A stretch of 64,000 nt of DNA from Candidatus Endolissoclinum faulkneri L5 (GCF_000510265.1 NZ_CP006745.1:181444-245443); one strand, 5' to 3'; counted from the stretch's first letter, positions 9,543-19,614 are shown. Translations and numbers: made by a program. The notes: generated by a model not told the origin, from the letters alone.

Positions 9543-10055
9543 TTATCTTACATTATCGTTGATATTTTGCGCTATTTTTATTAGTCCAATAGCTTTTAGA
9601 TTATCGGTAGTAACTTTCGACAAGCAAATATTATTCCGACGTGCAACTAAGTTGCAGTAGCTTACAATAGCATTAAAGTCGTTTATAGAATTATCTAAGT
9701 ATAGCTCTTTACCATTGCCAGCTATTTTTAGCTCCAAATAACCAGAATTTTTATTATATCTAGTAGAAAAATAGTGTAACTTCATCGTATCAAGCTTTTC
9801 CCAAGGAATCTCTGTATCCATGTAGCCTGTGCGTCGAATTACTTTATCTTCTATTTCGATAACTTGATAAGCGCGTAAGTAAGTACGGATTAAGTAAAGC
9901 CCAAACAGCATTGCTAAGCTACCGAATATGATTTCAAGAATAGTTGTAAGCGGTATCATCATTAGTGGTACGCCTGTAACAATGAAACCGCTAGCTCCTC
10001 GGAGCATATCCCAGAAAATCGCTTTGCTGTTATAGCGATGCTTAGTTACTAGCAC
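9543..10055 (-). CDS. Small membrane protein with PH-like domain, function unknown
   Basis: This 170-residue protein has two hydrophobic segments near the N-terminus (about residues 20-40 and 42-62). They are followed by a short beta-rich region with a bacterial PH-domain look (VIEIEDKVIRRTGYMD, then IPWEKLDTMKLHYF and LELKIAGNGKEL). That layout resembles YdbS/YdbT-type membrane proteins. The start is a GTG at 10055 with GGAGAAA 8 bases upstream; a nearby ATG is out of frame and closed by a stop. Its function is not known, and it stands alone between gene-free gaps. Retention of a good ribosome binding site in an eroding neighbourhood suggests it is still used. Confidence 0.65.
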   Translation of the reverse strand: MLVTKHRYNSKAIFWDMLRGASGFIVTGVPLMMIPLTTILEIIFGSLAMLFGLYLIRTYLRAYQVIEIEDKVIRRTGYMDTEIPWEKLDTMKLHYFSTRYNKNSGYLELKIAGNGKELYLDNSINDFNAIVSYCNLVARRNNICLSKVTTDNLKAIGLIKIAQNINDNVR

Positions 10056-10709
10056 ATTATTTTCTCCATTGAGTATATCTACCTACTACTTACAATGTTT
10101 GCTTTCTCTCAACAATATGTTTGTATTTGAATTAGTTATTGGAGTGATACTTAATTAAGTAGTATATAGATATACTAGGAAAATGGTATTATCGGATACG
10201 CTGTTCTAGCAAGAAGAATTGTTGCGTAAACTAACTTTAAAAACTATCTCTATTATATAATACCTTCTTTTTATCGAGATCTTATCAATGGATAATAAAT
10301 CCAATAGGTTAAATAGCAATTCTATTGCCTGATTATTCTCAATCTTGAAAATGTTATAATATTTTATTTTTTTATTCTACATAATTGTGTTATTCAATAT
10401 CAGGTATATTTAACGTCAAATATATACATTTTAATTAGCTAAAACTAGAAATTATTTTTTAGCCACAATCGACAGCATGCAAAGTTATATATTTTTGGAT
10501 ATTATTTTAATTTTCAGAAATAGGAAATTAGTATAGTGTTATCAGTCTCGTATCCTTTTATTATAGCTAATCGTAAGATAATTGATTATTCTTATAATTT
10601 TACCCTACAACAATTTCACCCAAATCAACCAGCAACATTCTTATGTGATGAGGTATTATCTAATTTAATGCACTTTAAATAAGTCATTCTAACTATTGCT
10701 TATTATCCC
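10056..10709. other. Gene-free gap
   Basis: No gene is supported. A perfect 8-bp inverted repeat with a 2-base centre (TAGTATAT / ATATACTA, 10160-10177) lies next to the small palindrome CTTAATTAAG at 10150-10159. The rest is AT-rich DNA downstream of uvrA, which reads leftward. Confidence 0.5.
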
Positions 10710-10726
10710 CCCTCTCTCGGAGAGGG
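10710..10726 (-). terminator. GC-rich stem-loop just after uvrA
   Basis: CCCTCTC and GAGAGGG pair perfectly around a three-base loop, six bases after the uvrA stop. The stem stands out in AT-rich surroundings. It is not followed by a U-tract in the direction of transcription (GGGATAATA follows), so it is a non-canonical terminator or a 3'-end stabiliser. Confidence 0.6.
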
Positions 10727-10732
10727 TTGCGG

Positions 10733-13606
10733 CTAGGCTCGTGGTAGGTAGCGCTTTAGATAGTGGGTAGTGTAGCTATTTTTTGCTGTTACTATCTCTT
10801 CGGGAGTCCCTTGTGCAACGATTTTACCACCAGCTTCACCGCCTTCTGGACCAAGATCAATTACGTAATCTGCAGTCTTAATAATTTCTAAATTATGTTC
10901 GATAACGATAACAGTATTACCCTTATTAACTAGCGATTGGAGTACTTCTAATAGCTTACGTATGTCTTCAAAATGTAAACCGGTTGTCGGTTCATCCATA
11001 ATATAGACAGTTTTCCCAGTTGTGCGACGTGATAATTCTTTAGCTAACTTCATCCTTTGTGCCTCGCCACCAGATAAGGTATTGGTTTGTTGGCCGATTT
11101 TTATATAGCTAAGACCTACTTGTTTTAAAGTTTCTAGTTTGTCGAGGATTGATGGAACAGCTTTGAAAAAAATAGCGACTTCTTCCACTGTCATATCAAG
11201 AACATCAGATATAGATTGATTGCGAAACTTGATTTCCAATATTTCTCGATTATAGCGTTTACCTTTGCAACTGTCGCAAATTACATCCATCGGCGGCAGA
11301 AAATGCATATCCACTTTGATTATACCATCTCCCCCGCAAGCTTCGCAGCGTCCACCCCGCAAGTTGAACGAGAATCGACTAGCAGTATATCCTCTAGCTT
11401 GTGCTTCGGGCAGATTAGCGAACCAATCTCTTATGGAGGAAAATATACCAGAATAGGTAGCCGGACTTGAGCGTGGGGTATGACTGATCGGTATCTGATC
11501 AACATCTATTACTTTATCGATGTTCTCTATTCCTTTTAATTGTTTAAAAGGAGCAGGATGTTCGCGGTTGTTGTGTAATCGTGATGCAAGCGCTTTCCAT
11601 AGAGTCTCTATTATTAAAGTAGATTTGCCACTACCGGATACACCAGAAATGCAAGTGAATGTACTTAGCGGGATACTTATATTTATATTTTTTAGATTAT
11701 TGCCAGTAGCACCAATTAAAGTTATTTGCTTGTTATTCTTTGCTTTGCGCCGCATAGCTGGAACTTCAATTTGCTTAACTCCTGTAAGATATTTTCCTGT
11801 CATGCTCGCTGAATTAGCCATTATTTCTCTTGGTGTTCCAGCGGAAGTTACAGAACCACCGTTTATCCCTGCACCTGGTCCCATATCTACTACGTAATCG
11901 GCCTTTCTAATTGTGTCTTCGTCATGCTCAACGACAATTACTGTGTTGCCAACATCACGTAAATGCTGGATAGTGGCGAAAAGTCGATCATTATCGCGTT
12001 GATGCAAGCCAATTGACGGTTCGTCCATTACGTAGATGACTCCTGTTAGAGTGGTGCCAATTTGTGATGCTAGGCGAATGCGCTGTTGTTCACCAGCCGA
12101 TAGTGTGCTAGACGAGCGCGATAAGGTAAGATAGTTAAGTCCGACATTTTTTAGGAAGCTAAGTCGCTCTTGAATTGTCGGCAAGATTATTTCGATAATT
12201 TTTTTTTGTTTATTGCTGATATTATTTGATAGCTCTTTAACCCAACAAGCTGCTTTATTTATAGAAAAATTAGCTACATCATTAATGTTTAGGCCGTCAA
12301 TTTTAACCGCTAAAGCTTCTGGCCTTAAACGTTTACCTTTACATTCTTCACAAGGGGAAAAAGATCGAAATCTACTAAGATCTTGACGAATCAAGGGGCT
12401 TTTGGTTTCCTTCCACTGCTGTTCCATATGGGGAATTATACCATCGAATAATTTTTTTGACTGATCGTTATGCGAGGAATCGGTTGAGGATGTGCTAGTT
12501 GAAGTATTATTAACGCCAAGTAGAATACTTGTACGGATTGTTTCTGGTAGTTTCTCAAATGGGATATCATTGAAAATGTTAAAATTTTTTAATAGACTAC
12601 GGAGCAATAGAGGGTAGTATTTTTTAGATTGTTTTTCTAAAGGAGCGATAGCGCCGTTTTTCAAGCTTAGTTTTGGATTGGGTACTATAAGTTGTTCGTC
12701 AAAATATGTATAATTACCAATACCGTTACATGCTTGACATGAACCAAAAGGACTATTAAACGAAAATAGTCGCGGTTCGATTTCCTGCACAGTAAAACCA
12801 GTAACTGGACAAGCACATTTGGTCGAAAAAGTATGATAACGCTGCCCGCTATTTGCATCATCTATAAAAATCTGTCCGGAGGATAATTCTAATGCAGTTT
12901 CTACTGAATCAGCTAACCTGATCTTGATCCCATCACGCACAACAATTCGGTCAACCAATACTTCAATGTTATGCTGATATTCTTCGTTAAAATTTGGCAG
13001 ATCTTTAGTTTCATATAGATGGCCATCGATACGCACGCGCGGAAAGCCAAGTTTACGTATTTCTAGTAATCTATTAAGACACTCGTCTTTCTGTGTATTT
13101 CGGATTGGTGCTAAAAGGTATATGCGGGTTCCATGGCTAATAGAACAGATTTGATCAACTATCTGGCTTACTGTTTGGCTCTCTATCGGCAAACCAGTAG
13201 TAGGTGAGTAAGGAATTCCGATACGCGCAAATAGCAAGCGCAGATAATCGTAAATCCCTGTTATAGTTCCTACTGTTGAGCGTGGGTTATTTGATGTTAT
13301 CTTTTGTTTAATAGATATTGCCGGCGATAGGCCCTCAACCAAGTCTACATCTGGTTTTTTCATCAACTCTAGAAATTGGCGTGCATAAGCAGATAAACTT
13401 TCTACATAGCGGCGCTGGCCCTCCGCGTATATTGTGTTAAATGCTAGCGATGACTTACCAGAGCCACTAATTCCTGTTATTACGATAAGACTATTGCGTG
13501 GTAAATCAATATCTAGATTTCTTAAGTTGTTTTCACGCGCTCCGCGTACGCGGATCAGCCGCGATTTTACTGCAGCATTACAGTTAAAATACGATCCAAT
13601 GGTCAT
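10733..13606 (-). CDS. uvrA: UvrA, excinuclease ABC subunit A
   Basis: UvrA is the damage-sensing ATPase of nucleotide excision repair and loads UvrB onto lesions. The 957-residue length is normal. The first Walker A is GISGSGKS (45-52) and the second is GVSGSGKST. Zinc-binding cysteines are visible as GSCQACNGIG in the first half and GGRCEACGGDG with CDSCKGKRY in the second. The second ABC signature is the usual LSGGEAQRMKLA. The first reads LSAGEQQRIRLA, with Ala in place of the usual second Gly, an unusual change at a functional motif. The Walker B regions VMDEPSIGLHQRDN and IMDEPTTGLHFED are intact. The gene diverges from ssb across a 1.3-kb gap, an arrangement common in proteobacteria. 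Confidence 0.97.
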   Translation of the reverse strand: MTIGSYFNCNAAVKSRLIRVRGARENNLRNLDIDLPRNSLIVITGISGSGKSSLAFNTIYAEGQRRYVESLSAYARQFLELMKKPDVDLVEGLSPAISIKQKITSNNPRSTVGTITGIYDYLRLLFARIGIPYSPTTGLPIESQTVSQIVDQICSISHGTRIYLLAPIRNTQKDECLNRLLEIRKLGFPRVRIDGHLYETKDLPNFNEEYQHNIEVLVDRIVVRDGIKIRLADSVETALELSSGQIFIDDANSGQRYHTFSTKCACPVTGFTVQEIEPRLFSFNSPFGSCQACNGIGNYTYFDEQLIVPNPKLSLKNGAIAPLEKQSKKYYPLLLRSLLKNFNIFNDIPFEKLPETIRTSILLGVNNTSTSTSSTDSSHNDQSKKLFDGIIPHMEQQWKETKSPLIRQDLSRFRSFSPCEECKGKRLRPEALAVKIDGLNINDVANFSINKAACWVKELSNNISNKQKKIIEIILPTIQERLSFLKNVGLNYLTLSRSSSTLSAGEQQRIRLASQIGTTLTGVIYVMDEPSIGLHQRDNDRLFATIQHLRDVGNTVIVVEHDEDTIRKADYVVDMGPGAGINGGSVTSAGTPREIMANSASMTGKYLTGVKQIEVPAMRRKAKNNKQITLIGATGNNLKNINISIPLSTFTCISGVSGSGKSTLIIETLWKALASRLHNNREHPAPFKQLKGIENIDKVIDVDQIPISHTPRSSPATYSGIFSSIRDWFANLPEAQARGYTASRFSFNLRGGRCEACGGDGIIKVDMHFLPPMDVICDSCKGKRYNREILEIKFRNQSISDVLDMTVEEVAIFFKAVPSILDKLETLKQVGLSYIKIGQQTNTLSGGEAQRMKLAKELSRRTTGKTVYIMDEPTTGLHFEDIRKLLEVLQSLVNKGNTVIVIEHNLEIIKTADYVIDLGPEGGEAGGKIVAQGTPEEIVTAKNSYTTHYLKRYLPRA

Positions 13607-14618
13607 TTTTTATTAAAAGACTGATATTAATAATATTACTATTGTAATAGCATCAGCTTTAGTCATATCGCAAAACATTGATACTATTTTATTTATCGTT
13701 GAATAAAGTGCTTTTATATAAAAAAAATATTGATAATCAAAAAGAAAGTAGTATAGCTAATTTACAGCAGCATTACTACTGTTTTTAGGCAAGGCTTTGA
13801 AACTGCTAGGAATAATTTTATTTCAATAGCTAATTAATTTTATTATGAGGAATAAACTAAGTTAACTTTATATTCAGGCTAATCATTAACTTATTAATAA
13901 TATATCTTATTTTGCTAACTTTATGTTACATTGTTTATTTAATTAATCGATTAATATTATTTTTATGTCTGTGCACATTTAGAGTATGAATTTTGTTTAT
14001 ATTAAATTTAAAATTAAATCAATTTACTTCCTATTTAATCCTACTATTGTTAATTCTTTTATCTTGATGAAGCTGAATAGTTGTTTAGTAGCGAGTTCAG
14101 TTAAAGAGAAAATGATACCTAAATTATCGCTTGCATATTGTCTGGAGATAACTATTTCTGACGTATTTGTTTTAAACTGGTAAATCGCAAGTATTTTTGA
14201 TAGTTGTTAGATTTCAATTTGATTGTTGTTAATCCTAATGAAAATTAAACTAGAATTGTGTTAATGATCGTTGCGTAAAAATAATTCACCTAAGCAAACC
14301 TCAAATACAAACAACGTATTTATTGCTAGGTTATAGAATCCTGCGATGGCGTAATCTATGCTATTTCAATTACAATTAATTATTAGTCAATTGTTTTAAA
14401 AAATATTTTGATACAAATCAATAAAATTAAAATTTACTCAAAAAAAATATTAGAACAGCTAAAAATTCTATTTAATAGCAAAAATTATGCTTATGCGAGA
14501 CGATTGACTATAAAATAATTTTATTAAATGATGCTCTTCCTAAGAGGGATTAAGATAATTAATGGCAAAAAGAATTTTTTGCTAGTAAAAGTAATTTATA
14601 GATTTTGCAGATATTTTA
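13607..14618. other. Gap between divergent uvrA and ssb
   Basis: Apart from the uvrA promoter candidate at its left end and the ssb promoter at its right end, no gene is supported. A short reading frame around 13986-14183 is AT-rich and lysine/isoleucine/leucine-rich. It has no ribosome binding site and no recognisable domain. A perfect 14-bp palindrome ATTAATCGATTAAT sits at 13942-13955. No clear alphaproteobacterial LexA box was spotted. Confidence 0.5.
13713..13740 (-). promoter_or_regulatory. Candidate sigma-70 promoter for uvrA
   Basis: On the minus strand TTGATT (13740-13735) and TATAAA (13718-13713) are separated by 16 bases. Transcription would begin about 100 bases before the uvrA start codon. 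The surroundings are AT-rich, so a chance match is possible. Confidence 0.5.
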
Positions 14619-14647
14619 TTGATTATTTGAAATACTCGTGATATAAT
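14619..14647 (+). promoter_or_regulatory. Candidate sigma-70 promoter for ssb with extended -10
   Basis: TTGATT (14619-14624) and a perfect TATAAT (14642-14647) are separated by 17 bases, and TG-A before the -10 makes it an extended -10. It points at ssb but lies 234 bases before the start codon. This predicts a 5' leader of about 225 bases. Confidence 0.6.
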
Positions 14648-14880
14648 TTGGCATGTAGTTGTTTATACAAATTAACTACATATTAAAGTTTTTAAGATGG
14701 CTGCTTTGATGTAAGAGTGTTATACCCTTTCCGACTAACTGGAAAAGTTGAGCCTTTGGAGATGATGATTTTTTTGGGCAGATCTTGCGTATTGTTTTTA
14801 TTACTAAGAGTGTCAGATGCACTATTATATTTTTATTGAATTCTGGCCGTAAGCTTAAAAAATAAAGAAAGTTAGAGGTA

Positions 14881-15369
14881 ATGTCAGGTAGTATTAACAA
14901 GGCAATTTTAATCGGTAATCTTGGTCGTGATCCGGAAGTAAGATTTACTCAAGACGGAGTTAAAGTGATTAATCTTGCTATAGCTACATCTGATCGATGG
15001 CGTGATAAAAACTCAGGTGAGCAACGTGAGCGTACTGAATGGCATCGCGTTGTTATATTTAACGAAAATCTTGCACGACTTGCCGAACAATATTTACGTA
15101 AAGGTAGCTTGATTTATATAGAAGGCCAGCTGCAAACTAGAAAATGGTCGGATCAGAGTGGCCAGGAGCGTTATTCTACCGATATAGTCTTACAACGTTA
15201 TCGCGGTCAGTTAGCTATGTTAGGTAGCGGTAGTCGTCGTGATTCTAATGCTATAGATAACAGCACTGATGGGAGATTATCAACTGGTTATAGCGGCGAT
15301 TCCTTTGATCTTAGCAATGAAGCCCACCTTGATGGCTTGAACGATTTGGAAGATGAAATCCCGTTTTAG
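14881..15369 (+). CDS. ssb: SSB, single-stranded DNA-binding protein
   Basis: SSB coats single-stranded DNA in replication, recombination and repair and recruits partners through its C-terminal tail. The OB-fold begins [20 protein letters not shown] and continues with [19 protein letters not shown] and [12 protein letters not shown] flexible linker follows (about residues 115-150) and the acidic tip LEDEIPF ends in the usual hydrophobic pair. The length (162 residues) is typical. The leader before the gene is long, and no strong Shine-Dalgarno other than weak AGAGG-like bases (14872-14876) lies before the ATG. A stem-loop starts three bases after the stop. Confidence 0.96.
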   Translation: MSGSINKAILIGNLGRDPEVRFTQDGVKVINLAIATSDRWRDKNSGEQRERTEWHRVVIFNENLARLAEQYLRKGSLIYIEGQLQTRKWSDQSGQERYSTDIVLQRYRGQLAMLGSGSRRDSNAIDNSTDGRLSTGYSGDSFDLSNEAHLDGLNDLEDEIPF

Positions 15370-15372
15370 GCG

Positions 15373-15393
15373 AATCTATTCGTTAAATAGATT
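15373..15393 (+). terminator. Stem-loop just after the ssb stop
   Basis: AATCTATT and AATAGATT form a perfect 8-bp stem with a CGTTA loop, three bases after the ssb stop codon. The bases that follow (ATAGCTTATT) are not a proper U-tract, so it is a weak or non-canonical terminator. Confidence 0.55.
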
Positions 15394-16325
15394 ATAGCTT
15401 ATTATAATGTCCTAATGATGCAATGAATCGAGCCATTGATTGATATGTAGATCGATAGCTAATTTATAAATTACAGTAATTTTTGTATTATTTAGATTAA
15501 TTTAGTATGATAAATAATATTTATTTATCATACGTGCCCTTCATGACATTGCTTGATTAATCAATTTTTGCTATAAATAAACAACATCTAAATAAATTTT
15601 GATTGGAACTAGAGATTCTTTATCTAGTTATCATGTTTATAATGCTTAACCAGATGTTGTAATCTAGTCTAGCACATTATTAGTTGATTTTTAAAATTTT
15701 TCTATCTAATGTGCTGATAAAAAAGTTTATAGCAATTGATATTAGTAGCTGTTTAAGTTTTTTTATATAGGCCTTCATTATAGTGTGTTGTTTTACGCTT
15801 TCCTTCTTTCATCAAAGCGGATGGCTTATTGCTTGTTGTTATCAAACTATAATCATTAAAGGTTTGCGATCAATATTGTTTTTTTAAAATAGCCGCTATA
15901 TTAGCAATAGCTGCTACTCTAATATCTTTTTAAATTTTTAGACAAGAAAGCATTAAATAAAGCTTACCTTATAGTTTTTATAGTTTAAAATGTATATCAA
16001 AAATCTTTATCTGCTCGATTTAATGCAAAATCAATATAATAAGTGATGTATCGTTTATTTATGCTTTTATTGTTAATGAATCATTTCCTAAAGCATAAAT
16101 TGTAGCAAATCTTGCCAAACATTGTAAATATTAAGTTTTAATTGTAACTATTATTTTGGTATTACGTACTTGAAAAATCAATGTAAAATATAGTATCTTA
16201 GTCTACCAGCAAAAGATAGGGCAAAATGATTAAAAGAAGGATTCGATAATACAAAAATGATATTATCTTTTTCTTCATAATTTTGAAAATTATTCAATTA
16301 TTTTTTTTGTGGTTTAAAAGAAACA
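15394..16325. other. Gene-free gap between convergent ssb and wzt
   Basis: No gene is supported. Besides the stem at 15505-15533, a 9-base inverted repeat AGCACATTA/TAATGTGCT (15671-15679 with 15707-15715) is visible. The rest is AT-rich. Confidence 0.5.
15505..15533. repeat. 13-bp perfect stem with 3-base loop
   Basis: The arms at 15505-15517 and 15521-15533 (GTATGATAAATAA and its complement) pair without mismatch around TAT. It lies 136 bases after ssb and could be a second end point for that transcript. There is no T-run after it. Confidence 0.7.
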
Positions 16326-17672
16326 TTATGCTTTATCCGCAGAGCAATAAGATGATTTAATGTTTAGGTCGACAATGCCTGAAATACTATCATCATGGTT
16401 TGGTAAAACTTGGAACATCATAGCATCCAATATACGATGGATGGGTTGGCGTACACCATTTATCAACCCATTTACCCCGGCGTTAGCGAAATATATTCCT
16501 GGCATTAGTCTGCAAGTGAAATTAAATAAAACTGATATACGCTCTCCTATATTAAAATCTGGTAGATTATCACTTAAGCGATTTGTAGCACGACCACCAA
16601 TTTCAACGCCAGATTTTGTCTTGAAAAGAGTAGCAAATCTGACCTTTTGGCAAGGAGTGAGAAAAGTAACCTCGTAGCGCAAGACATATGATTTACCATG
16701 AGTTAGCAAATTAGCTGGGCAGCCATTGCTTGTTTCAATTCTTGGATTAGAAATTTTTGCAAGGTTACCACCATGTTCAACTCGACTTTCTGTAAAAAAG
16801 GTTAGATCTATCGTAGGATCCAAGTATTGGGTTTTTAGTGACTTATTTTTGTCGCTACTTAAAATCTCGGCACGAATATGCTCACGATCAATGATTGGAG
16901 CTTGAGTTAAGCGATAATAGTTAGAGGCGATATCTTTAGGAGTACCGTCAAGCAATATTTCACCACGATCCATTAACACTGCTCTATCACAAAGTTGAGT
17001 AATCATATCAATAGCATGACTAACAAAAAGAATAGTAACCCCAGCATCACGCATTTCTTCAATGCGAGCAATGCATTTGCGCTGGAATCCATTATCACCT
17101 ACAGCTAATGCCTCGTCGATAATTAAAATATCAGGATTAACGCTAAGTGCTATAGAGAAGGCTAGGCGAACATACATTCCACTAGAATAAGTGTTTACAG
17201 CTCGATCGATAAAATTGTGCAGGCCAGAAAAGTCCAATATATGAGATAGACGCTCATCAATTTCTCGTTGAGTTAATCCGAGTATCGCTGCGTTCAAGTA
17301 GATATTTTCTCTTCCAGTAAATTCTGGATTAAATCCAGCACCTAGCTCTAGAAGTGCAGCTGAGCGACCATTTACTTTTACGTATCCATTGTTAGGTTGT
17401 AGTAACCCAGCAATAATTTGCAACAAAGTAGATTTACCAGAACCATTAGGTCCAACAATACCTACGGTTTCATAACGGTTTATGATTAGAGATACTTGGT
17501 TTAGTGCTATAAAGATCTCACAATAAGGCTTTTCTCTCATGGAAAACATCTGTAGTAGTTTATCTACTGGACGTTTGAAGATCGAGAAGGATTTTGAGAT
17601 ATTATTGATGACAATAGCCGGTTTGTCATCATTCTGTTTGACGATTGCGGATGTATACGCATTAGATGACAT
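16326..17672 (-). CDS. wzt: Wzt-like ABC transporter ATPase for polysaccharide export
   Basis: This is the cytoplasmic ATPase of an ABC-2 exporter for O-antigen or another surface polysaccharide. Counting from the ATG at 17672, the Walker A motif GPNGSGKST is at 74-82. The signature region reads YSSGMYVRLAF and the Walker B reads ILIIDEALAVGD. A C-terminal beta domain follows (about 270-445), similar to the Wzt carbohydrate-binding domain that recognises the polymer end. The ATG at 17672 (MSSNAYTSA) overlaps the end of wzm by 11 bases, so the pair is translationally coupled. An upstream in-frame opening inside wzm is unlikely. No glycosyltransferase or sugar-nucleotide genes are nearby, so the polymer cannot be named. 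Confidence 0.9.
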   Translation of the reverse strand: MSSNAYTSAIVKQNDDKPAIVINNISKSFSIFKRPVDKLLQMFSMREKPYCEIFIALNQVSLIINRYETVGIVGPNGSGKSTLLQIIAGLLQPNNGYVKVNGRSAALLELGAGFNPEFTGRENIYLNAAILGLTQREIDERLSHILDFSGLHNFIDRAVNTYSSGMYVRLAFSIALSVNPDILIIDEALAVGDNGFQRKCIARIEEMRDAGVTILFVSHAIDMITQLCDRAVLMDRGEILLDGTPKDIASNYYRLTQAPIIDREHIRAEILSSDKNKSLKTQYLDPTIDLTFFTESRVEHGGNLAKISNPRIETSNGCPANLLTHGKSYVLRYEVTFLTPCQKVRFATLFKTKSGVEIGGRATNRLSDNLPDFNIGERISVLFNFTCRLMPGIYFANAGVNGLINGVRQPIHRILDAMMFQVLPNHDDSISGIVDLNIKSSYCSADKA

Positions 17673-18522
17673 CCGCAAATCCCCTTTTTGTACGTGTAAA
17701 CCAGAAAGCACTAAACCATAAGAATATTATTGCAAATCCAGTGTAAATTGTCAGATAATTTAGATTAGGAATTAGCCCCCAAAGAGCTAGATTACGGGTT
17801 GCATGAACAGGTACCGACAGTGGATTAAACAAAATTAATATTTTTAAAAAATTTGGTAGATTATTTGCAGGGAAAAGTATTGTGCTACCGAACAATAGTA
17901 ATGTAGAAAATAATCCTACTACATGGACGATATCTCTCAAGAATACTCCAAGTGATGATAATACCCAAGAAATTCCCGCAACCACAGCAAAAAATGGGAT
18001 CCAAACCAGCGGTACTAAGATAATGGTTGGCTGTACAGTCCCGTTGAATAGAAAGATGGCCCCTACTAAAATTAGGTAATTTAGGCTGAGAGGAACCATA
18101 GCTGAACCTATAGCTACTAGTGATAATATCTCTAATGGGAATACTACTTTCTTGACGAAATTGACATTTTCTAGCACCAGCACTGGGGATCGGTTCAATA
18201 CTTCTGTAAGAAATAAATGCAGCATTATTCCGGAAAAAAGAATTATGCCGTAATTGTAATTAATATTTGGTACTGGGGAGGTAAAGCGAACCCTTAATAT
18301 ATTACTAAATACGTAGAAATAGACAACAAAAGTCAGCATTGGTGTTAGCAAAGCCCAAAGTATACCCAAATAAGATTTGCGGTAGCGCGCTAAAATATCT
18401 CGTCGAATAAGTTGGCAAAGGATTAGACGATGAGTAACTAGCGAGTGATAAATATCAGCTGGCGTAGTAAGAAATCTATATGCGAGCTTTGTTACTTTAC
18501 GTCCTGTGTACTCAAGATTCAC
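17662..18522 (-). CDS. wzm: Wzm-like ABC-2 permease for polysaccharide export
   Basis: The membrane partner of the downstream Wzt ATPase. The N-terminal cytoplasmic part (LIRRDILARYRKSYLGILW) is the typical ABC-2/TagG-Wzm entry motif. About six hydrophobic segments follow, including the region around FFAVVAGISWVLSSLGVFLRD and the re-entrant VFLRDI segment common to the family. The length (286 residues) is normal. It is the first gene of a two-gene unit. About 200 bases upstream of the start is a perfect 18-bp inverted repeat. The gene-free 1.7 kb upstream suggests that polysaccharide genes once next to it were lost. Confidence 0.9.
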   Translation of the reverse strand: MNLEYTGRKVTKLAYRFLTTPADIYHSLVTHRLILCQLIRRDILARYRKSYLGILWALLTPMLTFVVYFYVFSNILRVRFTSPVPNINYNYGIILFSGIMLHLFLTEVLNRSPVLVLENVNFVKKVVFPLEILSLVAIGSAMVPLSLNYLILVGAIFLFNGTVQPTIILVPLVWIPFFAVVAGISWVLSSLGVFLRDIVHVVGLFSTLLLFGSTILFPANNLPNFLKILILFNPLSVPVHATRNLALWGLIPNLNYLTIYTGFAIIFLWFSAFWFTRTKRGFADVI

Positions 18523-18715
18523 GAACTTTTATCCAGTCCTTTTATCAGCATCAGTAAAATTATATCGAAAAACAGTATTATTATAACCGCGTAATTTCTG
18601 CTAGAAAATTGGCTTATTATTGCATGAAATTGTTAAGGTTTACAGAAAAAATATATCTATTAAACTTTTGATAATTTAACACTATGGAATTAATCTATTA
18701 ATTAAAAATAAAGTG

Positions 18716-18760
18716 TTATACTAAGATGAATTTGTAGTAGTAAAATTCATCTTAGTATAA
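18716..18760. repeat. 18-bp perfect inverted repeat with 9-base loop
   Basis: The arms at 18716-18733 and 18743-18760 (TTATACTAAGATGAATTT and its complement) are perfectly complementary around GTAGTAGTA. It lies upstream of wzm and is not followed by a T-run. It could be a regulatory dyad or a mobile palindromic element. Confidence 0.8.
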
Positions 18761-19580
18761 ATGGTTCTCTCTATGAGGATTATTATAAATTAAGTTTAAT
18801 ACAGGAAGTATAACTAGAAATTAGTACATTAATTTACTTAATCTAACAGATTAGTGGTTTGTCTTTTTAAATAAATATCTAAGTACAATATATCATAATT
18901 ATCTTAATCAAATTGTAAATTGCGTTGTTATCGAAATTTATTATAGTACAATTGGAGCTGTACTTATAATACATTAAAAGTCGTTGAATTTCAACAAACA
19001 GACAAAAATTATTGTAATCATATTTGTAAAATTGTACAATGTAAGTAGCATAAATGATTTAATTAATGATAATTCCTTATCCTAGTAGTTAAGATTTAAA
19101 CTTAATCTATTAACTCGCCTATAATAAATTGATTTGTGTATTGCCATCTTAAAAAAGACAGACTATTATCTTCGAGATATATTATTAAAATTACGACACA
19201 CTTTTTATACCTATTTGATTTATAATTTGCATTGTAACGCTAAAAATTACTATTCTAAATAGATCTAGTATTACAATAAACTAATCTTGTTATAGTTATT
19301 ATAGAATAATGCAATAGAATGCGATCTATTACCTCTATAGAATTTAATAAATTGTATTTTTGAGGTTATATAAAAATATCTTAATGTATAATGAAAATTA
19401 TTTTCAATGATCACTTTTGATCTGCGAATAATCTTTACATGACTACAAAAATTCTTGCTTTATAGGTAAACAATTTATTTTGCAATCAAGCTATGAGGTA
19501 TTGCATTGTTTGTAGTATTAAGTCATATTTTATCTATGACTGCTGGTTTCTTGGCGGTAAAATTGACAATCCACATTGCC

Positions 19581-19614
19581 AGTTTTACTTAATTTTTGAA
19601 AATTAAGTAAAACT
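19581..19614 (+). terminator. Orphan terminator-like 16-bp perfect inverted repeat
   Basis: The arms at 19581-19596 and 19599-19614 (AGTTTTACTTAATTTT and its complement) are perfectly complementary with a 2-base centre. The sequence after it is T-rich (CTTATTTATTATTTG), so on the plus strand it resembles a terminator. No plus-strand gene precedes it in this gap. Confidence 0.55.

Noticed and set aside
11216-11897. Plus-strand frames inside uvrA
   Set aside because: Antisense shadows of the uvrA coding sequence.
13986-14183. Small reading frame in the uvrA-ssb gap
   Set aside because: AT-rich, low-complexity protein with no ribosome binding site or domain; likely chance.
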